Source of the DNA: DUPQ01 sp041678685
GTDB taxonomy: Bacteria; Bacillota; Clostridia; DUPQ01
Direction: 5' to 3'
DNA: 7,675 bases
Assembly (NCBI GenBank): GCA_041678685.1
Contig: JBAYNV010000103.1
Location: forward strand, 1 to 7,675
Shown: positions 1 to 6,339 of the stretch, piece by piece
Position numbering within the stretch: the stretch's first letter is position 1
How the letters are laid out: every line of letters starts with the position of its first letter
Translations under genes and position numbers: made by a program
Notes under the pieces: model-generated
The model's input: only the letters and a program-made list of their open reading frames with translations
What the model was told of the DNA's origin: nothing
Database searches by the model: none

Positions 1-690
1 CTTGTGGGTGAAACAGGTTCCGGCAAGACCACGATAGTAAATCTGGCCTGCAGGTTCTATGAACCTACCGAAGGCAAGATATATGTTGACGGCAAAGACT
101 ATAAAACGATACCTCTGATGTATGTACATAAAAACCTGGGATACATGCTTCAGGCTCCCCATCTGTTCAGCGGTACGATAATGGAAAATATCCGTTATGG
201 AAAAGAAGACGCTACGGACGAGGAAGTAATGAACGCGGCAAAGATGGTCGAAGCCCATGATTTCATAATGAAATTCGAAAACGGGTATGATCATGTGATA
301 TCCAAAGGCGGCGGAGGCATATCTACAGGACAGAAGCAGCTTATCTGCATTGCAAGAGCTATAGTAAAGGACCCGTCGATATTCATACTTGATGAAGCCA
401 CAAGCTCTGTAGATACGCAGACAGAAAAGATAGTACAAAGAGCCATATCGAAGGTATTAGTCGGCAGGACAAGCTTTGTGGTAGCGCACAGACTGTCTAC
501 GATAAGAGAGGCAGACAAAATACTTGTAATAGACAAAGGGAAAGTCATCGAAATGGGTTCGCATAAAGAACTCATACAGAAGAAAGGCCGTTACTATGAT
601 CTGTATACGAACCAGTTCATTGAAGACCTGCACAAAGATATTTTCCAGGGAGAAATAAAGGAAGAGCAAGAAACAGAAGAAGAAGCTTAA
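1..690 (+). CDS. ABC exporter ATP-binding domain, 3' fragment (5' end outside window)
   Basis: This is the nucleotide-binding domain of an ABC exporter, which hydrolyses ATP to drive efflux across the cytoplasmic membrane. The gene is open at the left edge, so the transmembrane half lies upstream and is not visible. Counting the codon at position 4 as residue 1, I see Walker A GETGSGKTT (2-10), Q-loop Q50, signature ISTGQ (106-110), Walker B FILDEA with catalytic E131, D-loop SSVD (134-137) and H-loop H162. The motif spacing and the VVAHRLSTI segment match the MsbA/LmrA-type exporter family. The signature has T where LSGGQ has its first G; such deviations are known from one half of heterodimeric exporters, so a partner gene just upstream is plausible but unseen. 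The tail from about residue 206 is acidic (EEQETEEEA). A terminator follows 75 bp after the stop. The class is certain; the substrate is unknown. Confidence 0.95.
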   Translation, partial: LVGETGSGKTTIVNLACRFYEPTEGKIYVDGKDYKTIPLMYVHKNLGYMLQAPHLFSGTIMENIRYGKEDATDEEVMNAAKMVEAHDFIMKFENGYDHVISKGGGGISTGQKQLICIARAIVKDPSIFILDEATSSVDTQTEKIVQRAISKVLVGRTSFVVAHRLSTIREADKILVIDKGKVIEMGSHKELIQKKGRYYDLYTNQFIEDLHKDIFQGEIKEEQETEEEA

Positions 691-764
691 AGGTTTCAAA
701 TAGTAAAAATCAAGAATGCAGAATAGGATAGTGAATCAGGGATTTTCTAATTTAAGCATTTATT

Positions 765-798
765 ATAAAACCACACTCAAAAGTGCGGTTTTATTTTT
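765..798 (+). terminator. Rho-independent terminator of the ABC exporter gene, in a convergent junction
   Basis: Arms of 13 bases at 765-777 and 782-794 pair with a single mismatch around a CAAA loop, and the plus strand continues with four T residues (795-798). It lies 75 bp after the exporter stop and just beyond the stop of the convergent ATPase gene (797-799). It may also stop minus-strand transcripts, although the T-run is weaker in that direction. Confidence 0.85.
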
Positions 799-2155
799 AT
801 AAGCATATAGTCATATATGGTGGAATACATATTATTCCATTTTCCCTTATAGAAAGATTTTTAGGATGAATTACATATGATTGTTCTATGCGATTTTTAA
901 ATATTTCAACGAATGAATCTAACGATTTTGTCTGATATGATTTTGATGATTTAACTTCTATTGGTATTATTTTTTGGGAAACCTTATTGCCTGTTGATAA
1001 TATAAAATCTATTTCTAAGTCATTACGATGTTTTTCTTTAGAATACCTTGTATAGAAATATAATTTATGTCCATTTGCAGCAAGCATTTGTGCAATTACA
1101 TTTTCATAAAACATACCTTTATTAATTGAAAGCTTATCAGCTAGTATTTCCCTAAACAAGTTTATATTTGTATCTTTATTATCATCAAAAGTATGAGTTG
1201 TCAAAAGCCCTGTATCACCCATATAGCACTTTACATAACTTCGTTTCTCGTTTAATGAAAGACCAACATTAGGATCGGTACATAAAAAACATTCATTGCA
1301 TATCATAGAGTCAGAAAGCCAAAAAAATGTTTCTTCATAGTCAATTGCACTATTATCTGAAGAAACGGAATTGATTTTTACTCTTTTTTCGTGTTGTGAT
1401 AAAAATGAAGGTATTTGATCAAAAATAGATAACACTTTTAATTTATATGCTCTATCTATCTTTTCTATATCGTCTCTATATGTTTCAAGGATATCTTTCT
1501 TTTCAATTTCACACTGATTAAATTGTTTCTTGTTATCGATAAATGCTTCAAGTGCTTTTGGCATACCACCAACTAGCATATATTCTTTAAATAATAGCAT
1601 TGCTTTTTTATGAATTAAATCAATAAGTGGTTTTTTATCATCAAAACACTTTTTTATATAATCTATTAATTGCTCTTCACCTAAAGTCCAAGCAAATTCT
1701 TCAAAATCCATAGGATTCATTTTAATTTTTCTTTCTTCTGAAGGAATTAAGATATTTTTAGTATTCTCTTTTATTGAAATAAGAGAACCAGTTTCAATAT
1801 AATCATATCTTCCATCTTTAACTAAATGTTTTATTGCTTCTCTTGCTTTTGGGAATAATTGAACCTCATCTAGGATAATAAGTGAATTTCTTTCTATTAA
1901 TTGTGTTCCATATTCAATAGATAAAACCATAAATAATGAATCCAAGTCGTTTAAAAAATTATTAAATGCATTTTTAACCGATTGAGCAGCTTTTGAAAAA
2001 TCTATTAAAATATATGTTTGGTAATTTTTTTTTGCAAATTCTTCTGCAATAGTTGATTTACCAATTCTTCTTGCACCTTCAATTAAAATTGCTTTTTTAC
2101 CATTTGTACTATTTTTCCAATTTAACAGTTCGTTATATATTTTTCTTTTAAACAT
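797..2155 (-). CDS. AAA_14 / DUF4143 family ATPase
   Basis: This is a P-loop ATPase of the AAA_14 plus DUF4143 architecture. The family is widespread in bacteria and archaea; its cellular role is not established. With ATG at 2155 as residue 1 (452 aa, normal for the family), I see Walker A GARRIGKST (27-35), Walker B LIILDEVQ (92-99), an ETGS sensor-like segment (121-124), the DUF4143 start YMLVGGMPKAL (192-202) and GDTGLL (313-318). The C-terminal part resembles a PD-(D/E)xK nuclease-like fold: E351, D383 in LEIDF, then E400-V-K402. No signal peptide or membrane segment is seen. GGGAGG lies 7 nt before the chosen ATG. Another ATG sits one codon upstream at 2158, and an in-frame TTG further up overlaps the ribosome site and is unlikely. 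The gene is far more AT-rich than its neighbours (15 G+C of 60 at 1381-1440, against 30 of 60 at 2401-2460), which suggests horizontal acquisition. Confidence 0.9.
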   Translation of the reverse strand: MFKRKIYNELLNWKNSTNGKKAILIEGARRIGKSTIAEEFAKKNYQTYILIDFSKAAQSVKNAFNNFLNDLDSLFMVLSIEYGTQLIERNSLIILDEVQLFPKAREAIKHLVKDGRYDYIETGSLISIKENTKNILIPSEERKIKMNPMDFEEFAWTLGEEQLIDYIKKCFDDKKPLIDLIHKKAMLLFKEYMLVGGMPKALEAFIDNKKQFNQCEIEKKDILETYRDDIEKIDRAYKLKVLSIFDQIPSFLSQHEKRVKINSVSSDNSAIDYEETFFWLSDSMICNECFLCTDPNVGLSLNEKRSYVKCYMGDTGLLTTHTFDDNKDTNINLFREILADKLSINKGMFYENVIAQMLAANGHKLYFYTRYSKEKHRNDLEIDFILSTGNKVSQKIIPIEVKSSKSYQTKSLDSFVEIFKNRIEQSYVIHPKNLSIRENGIICIPPYMTICL

Positions 2156-2162
2156 CATTTTG

Positions 2163-2168
2163 CCTCCC
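2163..2168 (-). promoter_or_regulatory. Ribosome binding site GGGAGG deciding the ATPase start
   Basis: GGGAGG on the minus strand lies 7 nt before ATG 2155 and 4 nt before ATG 2158. The in-frame TTG at 2168-2170 overlaps it, so translation should begin at one of the two ATGs. Confidence 0.8.
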
Positions 2169-2175
2169 AAAAATT

Positions 2176-2250
2176 ACGCAATCATATTTTAACTCAAAAA
2201 TCAAAAAAACGCAATCATTTGGAATCGAAGTTTTTAAAAAAACGCAATCA
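2176..2250. repeat. Three direct repeats ACGCAATCA(T) at exact 33-bp spacing
   Basis: Copies lie at 2176-2185, 2209-2218 (both ACGCAATCAT) and 2242-2250 (ACGCAATCA, next base A). The start-to-start distance is 33 bp both times. Copies 2 and 3 are preceded by runs of A, and copy 1 by AAAAATT; the rest of each spacer is not conserved. Relative to the predicted start point they sit near +4/-6, -30/-39 and -63/-71, so all face the same side of the helix (about three turns apart). This fits an iteron-like operator array for a cooperative regulator, possibly the ATPase itself. Only a 9-10 base core repeats, so it is not a CRISPR array. Confidence 0.8.
2186..2214 (-). promoter_or_regulatory. Predicted promoter of the DUF4143 ATPase gene
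   Basis: The -10 element is TAAAAT (2186-2191, 5 of 6 matches to consensus). It is separated by exactly 17 bp from a weak -35 element, TTGCGT (2209-2214, 3 of 6). The inferred start point near 2179 gives a leader of about 24 nt that contains the GGGAGG site. The -35 lies inside repeat copy 2 and the start point inside repeat copy 1, so a repeat-binding protein should directly affect polymerase. The geometry is read from sequence; activity is inferred. Confidence 0.55.
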
Positions 2251-2305
2251 AATAATATAAATATCAAAATGCATTTTTTTATCTGTCTGTTTTATCGGTT
2301 TATAC

Positions 2306-3196
2306 TTATTGCTGTTCCGCTTCAGCTGGCAGAAGTGTGTAAGATAACCCATAACTGTTTTCGTAGCTTACGATATCATATGTCCAGCCGTCTATATATA
2401 CGTCTGGATCCAGATCCACACGTGTTATGACCGTGTTCAGATACCAGCACTTGCATGTGATCACATTATCCGTTATTTCGCAGTCAAATGTTATGGTATC
2501 CCCTTTTCGTACATTGTTAAACGAATCAAGTACCTCCAGGTTTCGTAAGAATTTCACGGTCAGCACCAGATCAGTGGTATTTGTGAAGTTATAAGTGGCG
2601 GTGATATCCAGGTGACCTTTGAGCTCCACGCCTTTTTCTGACACCGAAATAGCTTCGCAGACGAAATTTTCGACACTCAGTATTTTCTGTTCAAGCGCAT
2701 CAGTGACATCGGAAGCGATATATAAAAGGTGTGAAGGATCGATTGTGAAGCCTGCGATCACGGCATCTGTTATTATGGTCTCTATTTCGTTTACCCCAAG
2801 ATATATGAAAGTCATAGTACAGCTGAGTTTCGCATATGGCAGCTTCTTGATCACATACTGCAGTAATGACGGAAGTTCATTGAATCCCTCAGTTGATGAA
2901 ATATCAGTATCTGTCCAGGAAAAGCATATGGTGCCGTCGTCATTTATATCGGTATCTATATCCTTAATATTTATGTCTGCAGCTTCCACTGCAGTGCATA
3001 TCTCATTTACCGTAATAAGCGTTTCATATGAAAAGGTCTCCGTGTTCACGGGGGTGTCAGAAATATAGGTTTCATTGTCTGTCACATCATATTTTTGGAA
3101 TAATGAAACTAGAGCGTATAGCATTAATACGGCTGCCCCAGACAGCATGACTGTGAATATTATCAGTAGCTTTCTTGCTATGCTGTGATCTTTCAT
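2306..3196 (-). CDS. Membrane-anchored protein of unknown function
   Basis: I do not recognise this 296-residue protein. It begins with a short basic segment (KDHSIARK) and one hydrophobic helix at about 10-33, then a long, polar, acidic, Thr/Ile/Val-rich region that reads as beta-strand. This suggests a single-pass protein with its C-terminal domain outside the membrane (positive-inside rule). Seven cysteines (67, 91, 126, 180, 239, 248, 250, the last two as CKC) fit no motif I know, and there is no lipobox. The ATG at 3196 follows the upstream TAA with no gap. Its ribosome site (GAGGAG) lies in the last codons of the upstream deacetylase gene, so the two are probably translationally coupled and work in the same process. 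GC content is like the other neighbours and unlike the ATPase. No clear terminator follows the stop. Confidence 0.85.
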   Translation of the reverse strand: MKDHSIARKLLIIFTVMLSGAAVLMLYALVSLFQKYDVTDNETYISDTPVNTETFSYETLITVNEICTAVEAADINIKDIDTDINDDGTICFSWTDTDISSTEGFNELPSLLQYVIKKLPYAKLSCTMTFIYLGVNEIETIITDAVIAGFTIDPSHLLYIASDVTDALEQKILSVENFVCEAISVSEKGVELKGHLDITATYNFTNTTDLVLTVKFLRNLEVLDSFNNVRKGDTITFDCEITDNVITCKCWYLNTVITRVDLDPDVYIDGWTYDIVSYENSYGLSYTLLPAEAEQQ

Positions 3197-3958
3197 TTAC
3201 TCCTCTTCATTATCGTTATCTGCTGATATGTTGAAGCAATGCATCTGTAAGCTTGATAATGCTCTGAAGCCCTCGCAGTATTTGTATTTAGTTCCTTTAG
3301 CTGAAATCTTTGCCAGTTCTTTTATGAACATTAAAAGGTCACTGCTGACCTGAGACGCATGGCATCTGACTGATTCGATCTTCTTGTCGAGGTATTTTGT
3401 TATATCTGCTTTACGGTTTGGTTTGTCGGTATAGTAAAATGCCAGTACGCTTACCGTAAAAGCATCATCTCTTCTGCTTCCGTCTTCTTTAAGCGAAGGG
3501 TAGAAGTCGCACATGCAGTCAAGCACCGCGTATTTGACTGCGGTCCCAACTTTTATATGATCACTGTGGCACTCGGTGGCAAGGTTCGGGTCGGGTGTAA
3601 ATACTGCATCCGGTCTTATCCTTCTTATGACTTCCAGTATCTTTATTGAAAGCTCGTCGACAGTTGCGCGGGTCTTATCATAAAATCCCAGGAACCCTGC
3701 GTTTTTCACTCCCAGATACTTTTGCGCGGCCAATGCTTCTTTTTGCCTTGTCGTGTTGCCTTCTTCCTTATCAGGTTCAAGATATCTGTCATCTGTGACT
3801 GTAAGCTCGTATACTTCAGCTCCTTTATCTACAAGATATGCCATCATTCCTCCCGCTCCTATCTGATCGTCATCGGGATGAGGCTGTATGAAAAGGGCTC
3901 TTTTTATGCCTTTAAGAGAAGGCGGCTTGCGAAGATATGAGATTATGGGGTTATCCAT
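3197..3958 (-). CDS. PIG-L/LmbE family zinc-dependent deacetylase
   Basis: The family removes N-acetyl groups from GlcNAc-containing or related amino-sugar conjugates with a single zinc ion (MshB and BshB in thiol synthesis, PIG-L in GPI synthesis). In this 253-residue protein the first signature is PHPDDDQIGAGG at 26-37, giving zinc ligand H27, probable catalytic base D29 and zinc ligand D30. The second is ECHSDH at 129-134, giving the third ligand H134. RRIRPDAVFTPDP (112-124) is the usual strand before that motif. There is no signal peptide, so it should act in the cytoplasm. AGAGGTGG precedes ATG 3958 by 3 nt. It is first of a two-gene unit with the membrane-anchored protein. A bacillithiol or mycothiol role is not supported by the context; a glycan, antibiotic or lipid-linked amino-sugar substrate is equally possible. 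Confidence 0.92.
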   Translation of the reverse strand: MDNPIISYLRKPPSLKGIKRALFIQPHPDDDQIGAGGMMAYLVDKGAEVYELTVTDDRYLEPDKEEGNTTRQKEALAAQKYLGVKNAGFLGFYDKTRATVDELSIKILEVIRRIRPDAVFTPDPNLATECHSDHIKVGTAVKYAVLDCMCDFYPSLKEDGSRRDDAFTVSVLAFYYTDKPNRKADITKYLDKKIESVRCHASQVSSDLLMFIKELAKISAKGTKYKYCEGFRALSSLQMHCFNISADNDNEEE

Positions 3959-3993
3959 TTTCCACCTCTTATATTCTATCCATCTTTTCCTTC

Positions 3994-4023
3994 ATTATAT
4001 CATTACGGCACAGACATTGCCCG
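3994..4023 (-). promoter_or_regulatory. Extended -10 promoter of the deacetylase operon with overlapping dyad
   Basis: The minus strand has a perfect extended -10, TGATATAAT (TATAAT at 3994-3999, TG at 4001-4002), with only a poor -35 (CGGGCA at 4018-4023, 18-bp spacer). The inferred start near 3987 gives a 28-nt leader. An inverted repeat (CATTACGGCA at 4001-4010, then TGCC at 4018-4021 and GTAATG at 4025-4030 with a 3-base bulge) covers the spacer and -35 region and could be an operator. Confidence 0.6.
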
Positions 4024-4076
4024 TGTAATGGAGAAAATATAAAGCGACAGCAATATGTAACATAAAATAACTTTGG

Positions 4077-4112
4077 GTTGTTCATATACAGTTCAACAAC
4101 TAAATATATACT
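4077..4112 (+). promoter_or_regulatory. Possible promoter/operator region of the epimerase gene
   Basis: A GTTGTT (4077-4082) / AACAAC (4095-4100) inverted repeat lies next to a -10-like TATACT (4107-4112, 5 of 6). No convincing -35 sits at the right distance. An alternative pairing is TTGTTC (4078-4083), 17 bp, TAAATA (4101-4106), which is weak. The dyad may bind an activator or repressor. This is a low-certainty call. Confidence 0.35.
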
Positions 4113-4176
4113 TATATCAGAACCGATCAAAGGGAAATGCAGCTGGGGAGTAGCAGATTTGAGAGGATGGTGCCGC

Positions 4177-5208
4177 ATGAAAGTTATATACGGTGTGACA
4201 GGTGCATTAGGATTTCTGGGAAACGCGATAGTTGATGATCTGCTTACTAAAGGCAGGACCGTAAGGGCAATGGATCTGTCTGATGATAAATATGGTATTT
4301 TCAAGGACAGGGATGTAAAACTATATAAAGGGAATATATGTCTTCCGGCTTCGCTGGAGCAGTTTTTCAAATGCAGCGAAGACGAGGAACTGATAATAAT
4401 ACACGCAGCGGGCATAGTATCGATAGCTTCGAAGTACAGCCAGCTTGTTTATGATGTGAACGTAAAAGGGACCCGGAATATCGTGGATCTGTGCCTTAAG
4501 CATAAAGTAAAAAGACTTGTTTATGTAAGCAGCGTCCATGCGATCCCCGAACCTCCGAAAAATGAGATGATAACCGAAACACTGGATTTCGATCCTGACA
4601 AGGTAAAAGGCGAATACAGCAAGAGCAAAGCCCTTGCCACTCTTGCGGTCCTTGAAGGTGTGAAAAAAGGTCTGGATGCCGTTATAGTGCATCCGTCAGG
4701 AATATTCGGCCCCGGAGATTTTGCAGGCGGACATACGACCCAGATGGTAAAGGATCTTGCAGACGGCAGGCTGAATGCCTGCGTCAAGGGAGGATATGAC
4801 TTTGTTGATGTAAGGGATGTAGCTAACGGTATAACCTTAGCAGCCGATAAAGGAAAAACAGGTAACACATATATACTTTCAGGAGAGTATTATTCGGTCA
4901 AGACGATGGTCGACATGATGAGCAGGATCACAGGCAAGAAGCAGATCAGAGTGATACTTCCGCTGTGGTTTGCAAAGATGACAGCCCCTTTGGCTGAGCT
5001 GTATTACAGGATAAAGAAGCAGAAACCGTTATTTACGGGATATTCTCTGTATACTCTTCAGTGCAACTCGAATTTCAGTTCGAAGAAAGCCCAGGATGAA
5101 CTGGGATATACAAAGAAGTTTTCTTTAAAGCAGACTATTCAGGATACATTCGACTGGTGCAAGGCAAACGGGCAGATAAACAGGAAGAAAGCGGTAAATC
5201 ATGTGTAA
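4177..5208 (+). CDS. NAD-dependent epimerase/dehydratase (extended SDR)
   Basis: This is a 343-residue cytosolic Rossmann-fold oxidoreductase of the extended short-chain dehydrogenase family, acting on a sugar-nucleotide or a similar alcohol/ketone with NAD(P). The N-terminal nucleotide-binding motif is TGALGFLG, with G9, G12 and G15. HAAGI (76-80) is the usual beta4 segment, YVSS (116-119) carries the catalytic serine, and Y147-SKS-K151 is the catalytic pair. HPSGIFGPGD (172-181) and DFVDVRDVANG (208-218) are family hallmarks. The sequence resembles the dihydroflavonol-4-reductase/3-beta-HSD-like branch more than GalE, so the substrate is open. The ATG at 4177 has AGAGG 10 nt upstream and opens the protein exactly at the Rossmann strand. 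An in-frame extension back to TTG at 4078 adds 33 residues without family likeness and is rejected. It is divergent from the deacetylase operon, and its last 10 bp overlap the convergent peptidase gene. Confidence 0.93.
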   Translation: MKVIYGVTGALGFLGNAIVDDLLTKGRTVRAMDLSDDKYGIFKDRDVKLYKGNICLPASLEQFFKCSEDEELIIIHAAGIVSIASKYSQLVYDVNVKGTRNIVDLCLKHKVKRLVYVSSVHAIPEPPKNEMITETLDFDPDKVKGEYSKSKALATLAVLEGVKKGLDAVIVHPSGIFGPGDFAGGHTTQMVKDLADGRLNACVKGGYDFVDVRDVANGITLAADKGKTGNTYILSGEYYSVKTMVDMMSRITGKKQIRVILPLWFAKMTAPLAELYYRIKKQKPLFTGYSLYTLQCNSNFSSKKAQDELGYTKKFSLKQTIQDTFDWCKANGQINRKKAVNHV

Positions 5209-6257
5209 TATGCGGATACTTTATCCGAAGTGCCTTTTTTGATATCAACAACAACAGGACCGTTTATAAACAGAGGATCACCCTCTGTTTTTTGTTTGAG
5301 CATGATGAAGTATTTACATAGTATCCGGCCGTTTTCCTTGATCATATTCATAGGATCATATCCGCAAATCTGAAAATCACCTTCATGTGACTTTCTTTTT
5401 TTCGAAAAGAAATCATCGAATTTCTTTGATCTTTCGAGTAAAAATCCTTTATATGATGCTTTTACGTCATCAGCAGATACTGTTACAGGCAGATCGGTCG
5501 GAGGGATCTTTTCCTTCAGTATTTCAAAAGGTGTTTTTATAGCACCTTTAATTTCGTGATAAACAGATATTTTCGCCTCATCAAGAACGGTATACAGGAT
5601 CGCCCCGGTGAAATATGCCATCCTTCTTGTATCAAAAAGGGTATTGCCCGGGTCCGATATGATCCTTATATACTCACTTATACGCTTTTCATACAAATCT
5701 TTATCGAGCTGTAAAAGAGCGCACAGCCCAGCATATTCAGCCATACCTTCCAGTGTTTCTGCAAGATATTCACATCTCATGTACGAACCTATATTTTTTT
5801 CTCTTTCGATCCTTGAAGCGATGAACTGCGATATACATTTTAGTTTATCTTTCTTCTTCTTTTGTCTATAAGCCTCTGAAAGGACAATACTTTCAGAATG
5901 CTTCAATATATAGTTCTCTAAAATGTCAGGATAATCCAGTGCATACAGATCAGCAGGGTATCTTGATTCATCGTTTTCAAACTGATAAGCATGGAACATC
6001 TCATGTATCATATTGGAAGCCATCATGACAGGATCCGCATCTTTAACATCTTCCACGCACCATATCGCTATCTGTTCTTTGTCATATTTTATGCTTGTGT
6101 TGCCTATGAAGCACGGTTCATACGATATCGTCTTATCCTTAAAATATACCGATACTTTATCGTACAAAGCAAACTGATACGGATGGAATCCCTTCCATAT
6201 CGCATCAAAATCGATCTTCCTAATATTTTCATATATCCTGCCGTAAAGATCCCTCAT
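5199..6257 (-). CDS. Putative HExxH zinc metallopeptidase (gluzincin-like), uncharacterised family
   Basis: This is a 352-residue protein with no signal peptide or membrane helix, so probably cytoplasmic. HEMFH at 85-89 gives two zinc-ligand histidines and the catalytic glutamate. LEGMAEY at 169-175 resembles the third-ligand motif (EGxAEY) of the peptidase MA/gluzincin group, here 80 residues after the second histidine, separated by a charged helical stretch (RQKKKKDKLK). This assignment rests on motifs only; substrate and activity are unknown. The N-terminal part (FDAIW, YQFALYD) and the C-terminal part match nothing I recognise. ATG 6257 is preferred because GAGGT lies 7 nt upstream. Two in-frame ATGs further up (6284, 6275) have no ribosome site. 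The gene lies 34 bp after a terminator hairpin that follows a tRNA gene, with no clear promoter of its own. Its last codons overlap the convergent epimerase gene. Confidence 0.85.
   Translation of the reverse strand: MRDLYGRIYENIRKIDFDAIWKGFHPYQFALYDKVSVYFKDKTISYEPCFIGNTSIKYDKEQIAIWCVEDVKDADPVMMASNMIHEMFHAYQFENDESRYPADLYALDYPDILENYILKHSESIVLSEAYRQKKKKDKLKCISQFIASRIEREKNIGSYMRCEYLAETLEGMAEYAGLCALLQLDKDLYEKRISEYIRIISDPGNTLFDTRRMAYFTGAILYTVLDEAKISVYHEIKGAIKTPFEILKEKIPPTDLPVTVSADDVKASYKGFLLERSKKFDDFFSKKRKSHEGDFQICGYDPMNMIKENGRILCKYFIMLKQKTEGDPLFINGPVVVDIKKGTSDKVSAYYT
5268..5293 (+). terminator. Rho-independent terminator of the epimerase gene, inside the convergent peptidase CDS
   Basis: AAACAGAGG (5268-5276) and CCTCTGTTT (5282-5290) form a perfect 9-bp stem with an ATCAC loop, followed by TTTGTTTG on the plus strand. 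It sits 60 bp beyond the epimerase stop. On the minus strand the hairpin is followed by A-rich sequence, so it should work in one direction only. A smaller hairpin (CGGATA 5213-5218 / TATCCG 5222-5227, six T at 5235-5240) lies before it and may help, but its T-run is 7 nt too far away. Confidence 0.75.
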
Positions 6258-6264
6258 CTGATTT

Positions 6265-6269
6265 ACCTC
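6265..6269 (-). promoter_or_regulatory. Ribosome binding site GAGGT deciding the peptidase start
   Basis: GAGGT on the minus strand lies 7 nt before ATG 6257. The ATGs at 6275 and 6284 are preceded by AT-rich sequence with no purine-rich site, so the shorter protein is favoured. Confidence 0.65.
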
Positions 6270-6290
6270 ATACATATTGTGCATATTGCG

Positions 6291-6328
6291 GAATAAAAAT
6301 GAGCATCATGGCGATGCTCATTTTATTC
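6291..6328 (-). terminator. Strong bidirectional terminator after the tRNA gene
   Basis: GAATAAAAATGAGCATC (6291-6307) pairs with GATGCTCATTTTATTC (6313-6328): 16 pairs with one bulged A and a 5-nt loop. On the minus strand it begins 12 nt after the tRNA CCA and ends in ATTTTTATTC, a good T-run, so it is the expected tRNA terminator. The plus-strand side also ends in a T-run (CATTTTATTC). The peptidase ATG lies 34 bp further on, so peptidase mRNA must either read through this hairpin or start within it. Confidence 0.85.
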
Positions 6329-6339
6329 TGTTACGATCA

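Noticed and set aside
754..806. AAGCAT copies flanking the terminator as target-site duplication of the ATPase island
   Set aside because: Six bases recur on one side only, and no matching copy marks the right border near 2280.
2176..2250. CRISPR-like array
   Set aside because: Only a 9-10 base core repeats and there are three copies. CRISPR repeats are longer, and no cas gene is nearby.
2266..2277. AAAATGCATTTT palindrome as terminator of the membrane-protein gene
   Set aside because: It can form only a 4-bp A-T stem with a TGCA loop, too weak for a terminator.
2619..3068. 149-codon open frame on the plus strand inside the membrane-protein gene
   Set aside because: It is antisense to a coherent minus-strand gene, Ser/Ile/Val-rich without domains, and has no convincing ribosome site; it is a shadow frame.
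4078..4176. N-terminal extension of the epimerase from TTG 4078
   Set aside because: The extra 33 residues lack family likeness, the start has no ribosome site and it lies over the promoter region. ATG 4177 has AGAGG at good spacing and starts at the Rossmann strand.
3969..4415. 148-codon minus-strand frame across the divergent promoter region
   Set aside because: It overlaps both the deacetylase promoter and the start of the epimerase gene, has no family features and its composition is that of a reverse-frame shadow.
4521..4868. 115-codon minus-strand frame within the epimerase gene
   Set aside because: It is Pro/Ser-rich antisense sequence of a clearly conserved gene with no motif of its own.
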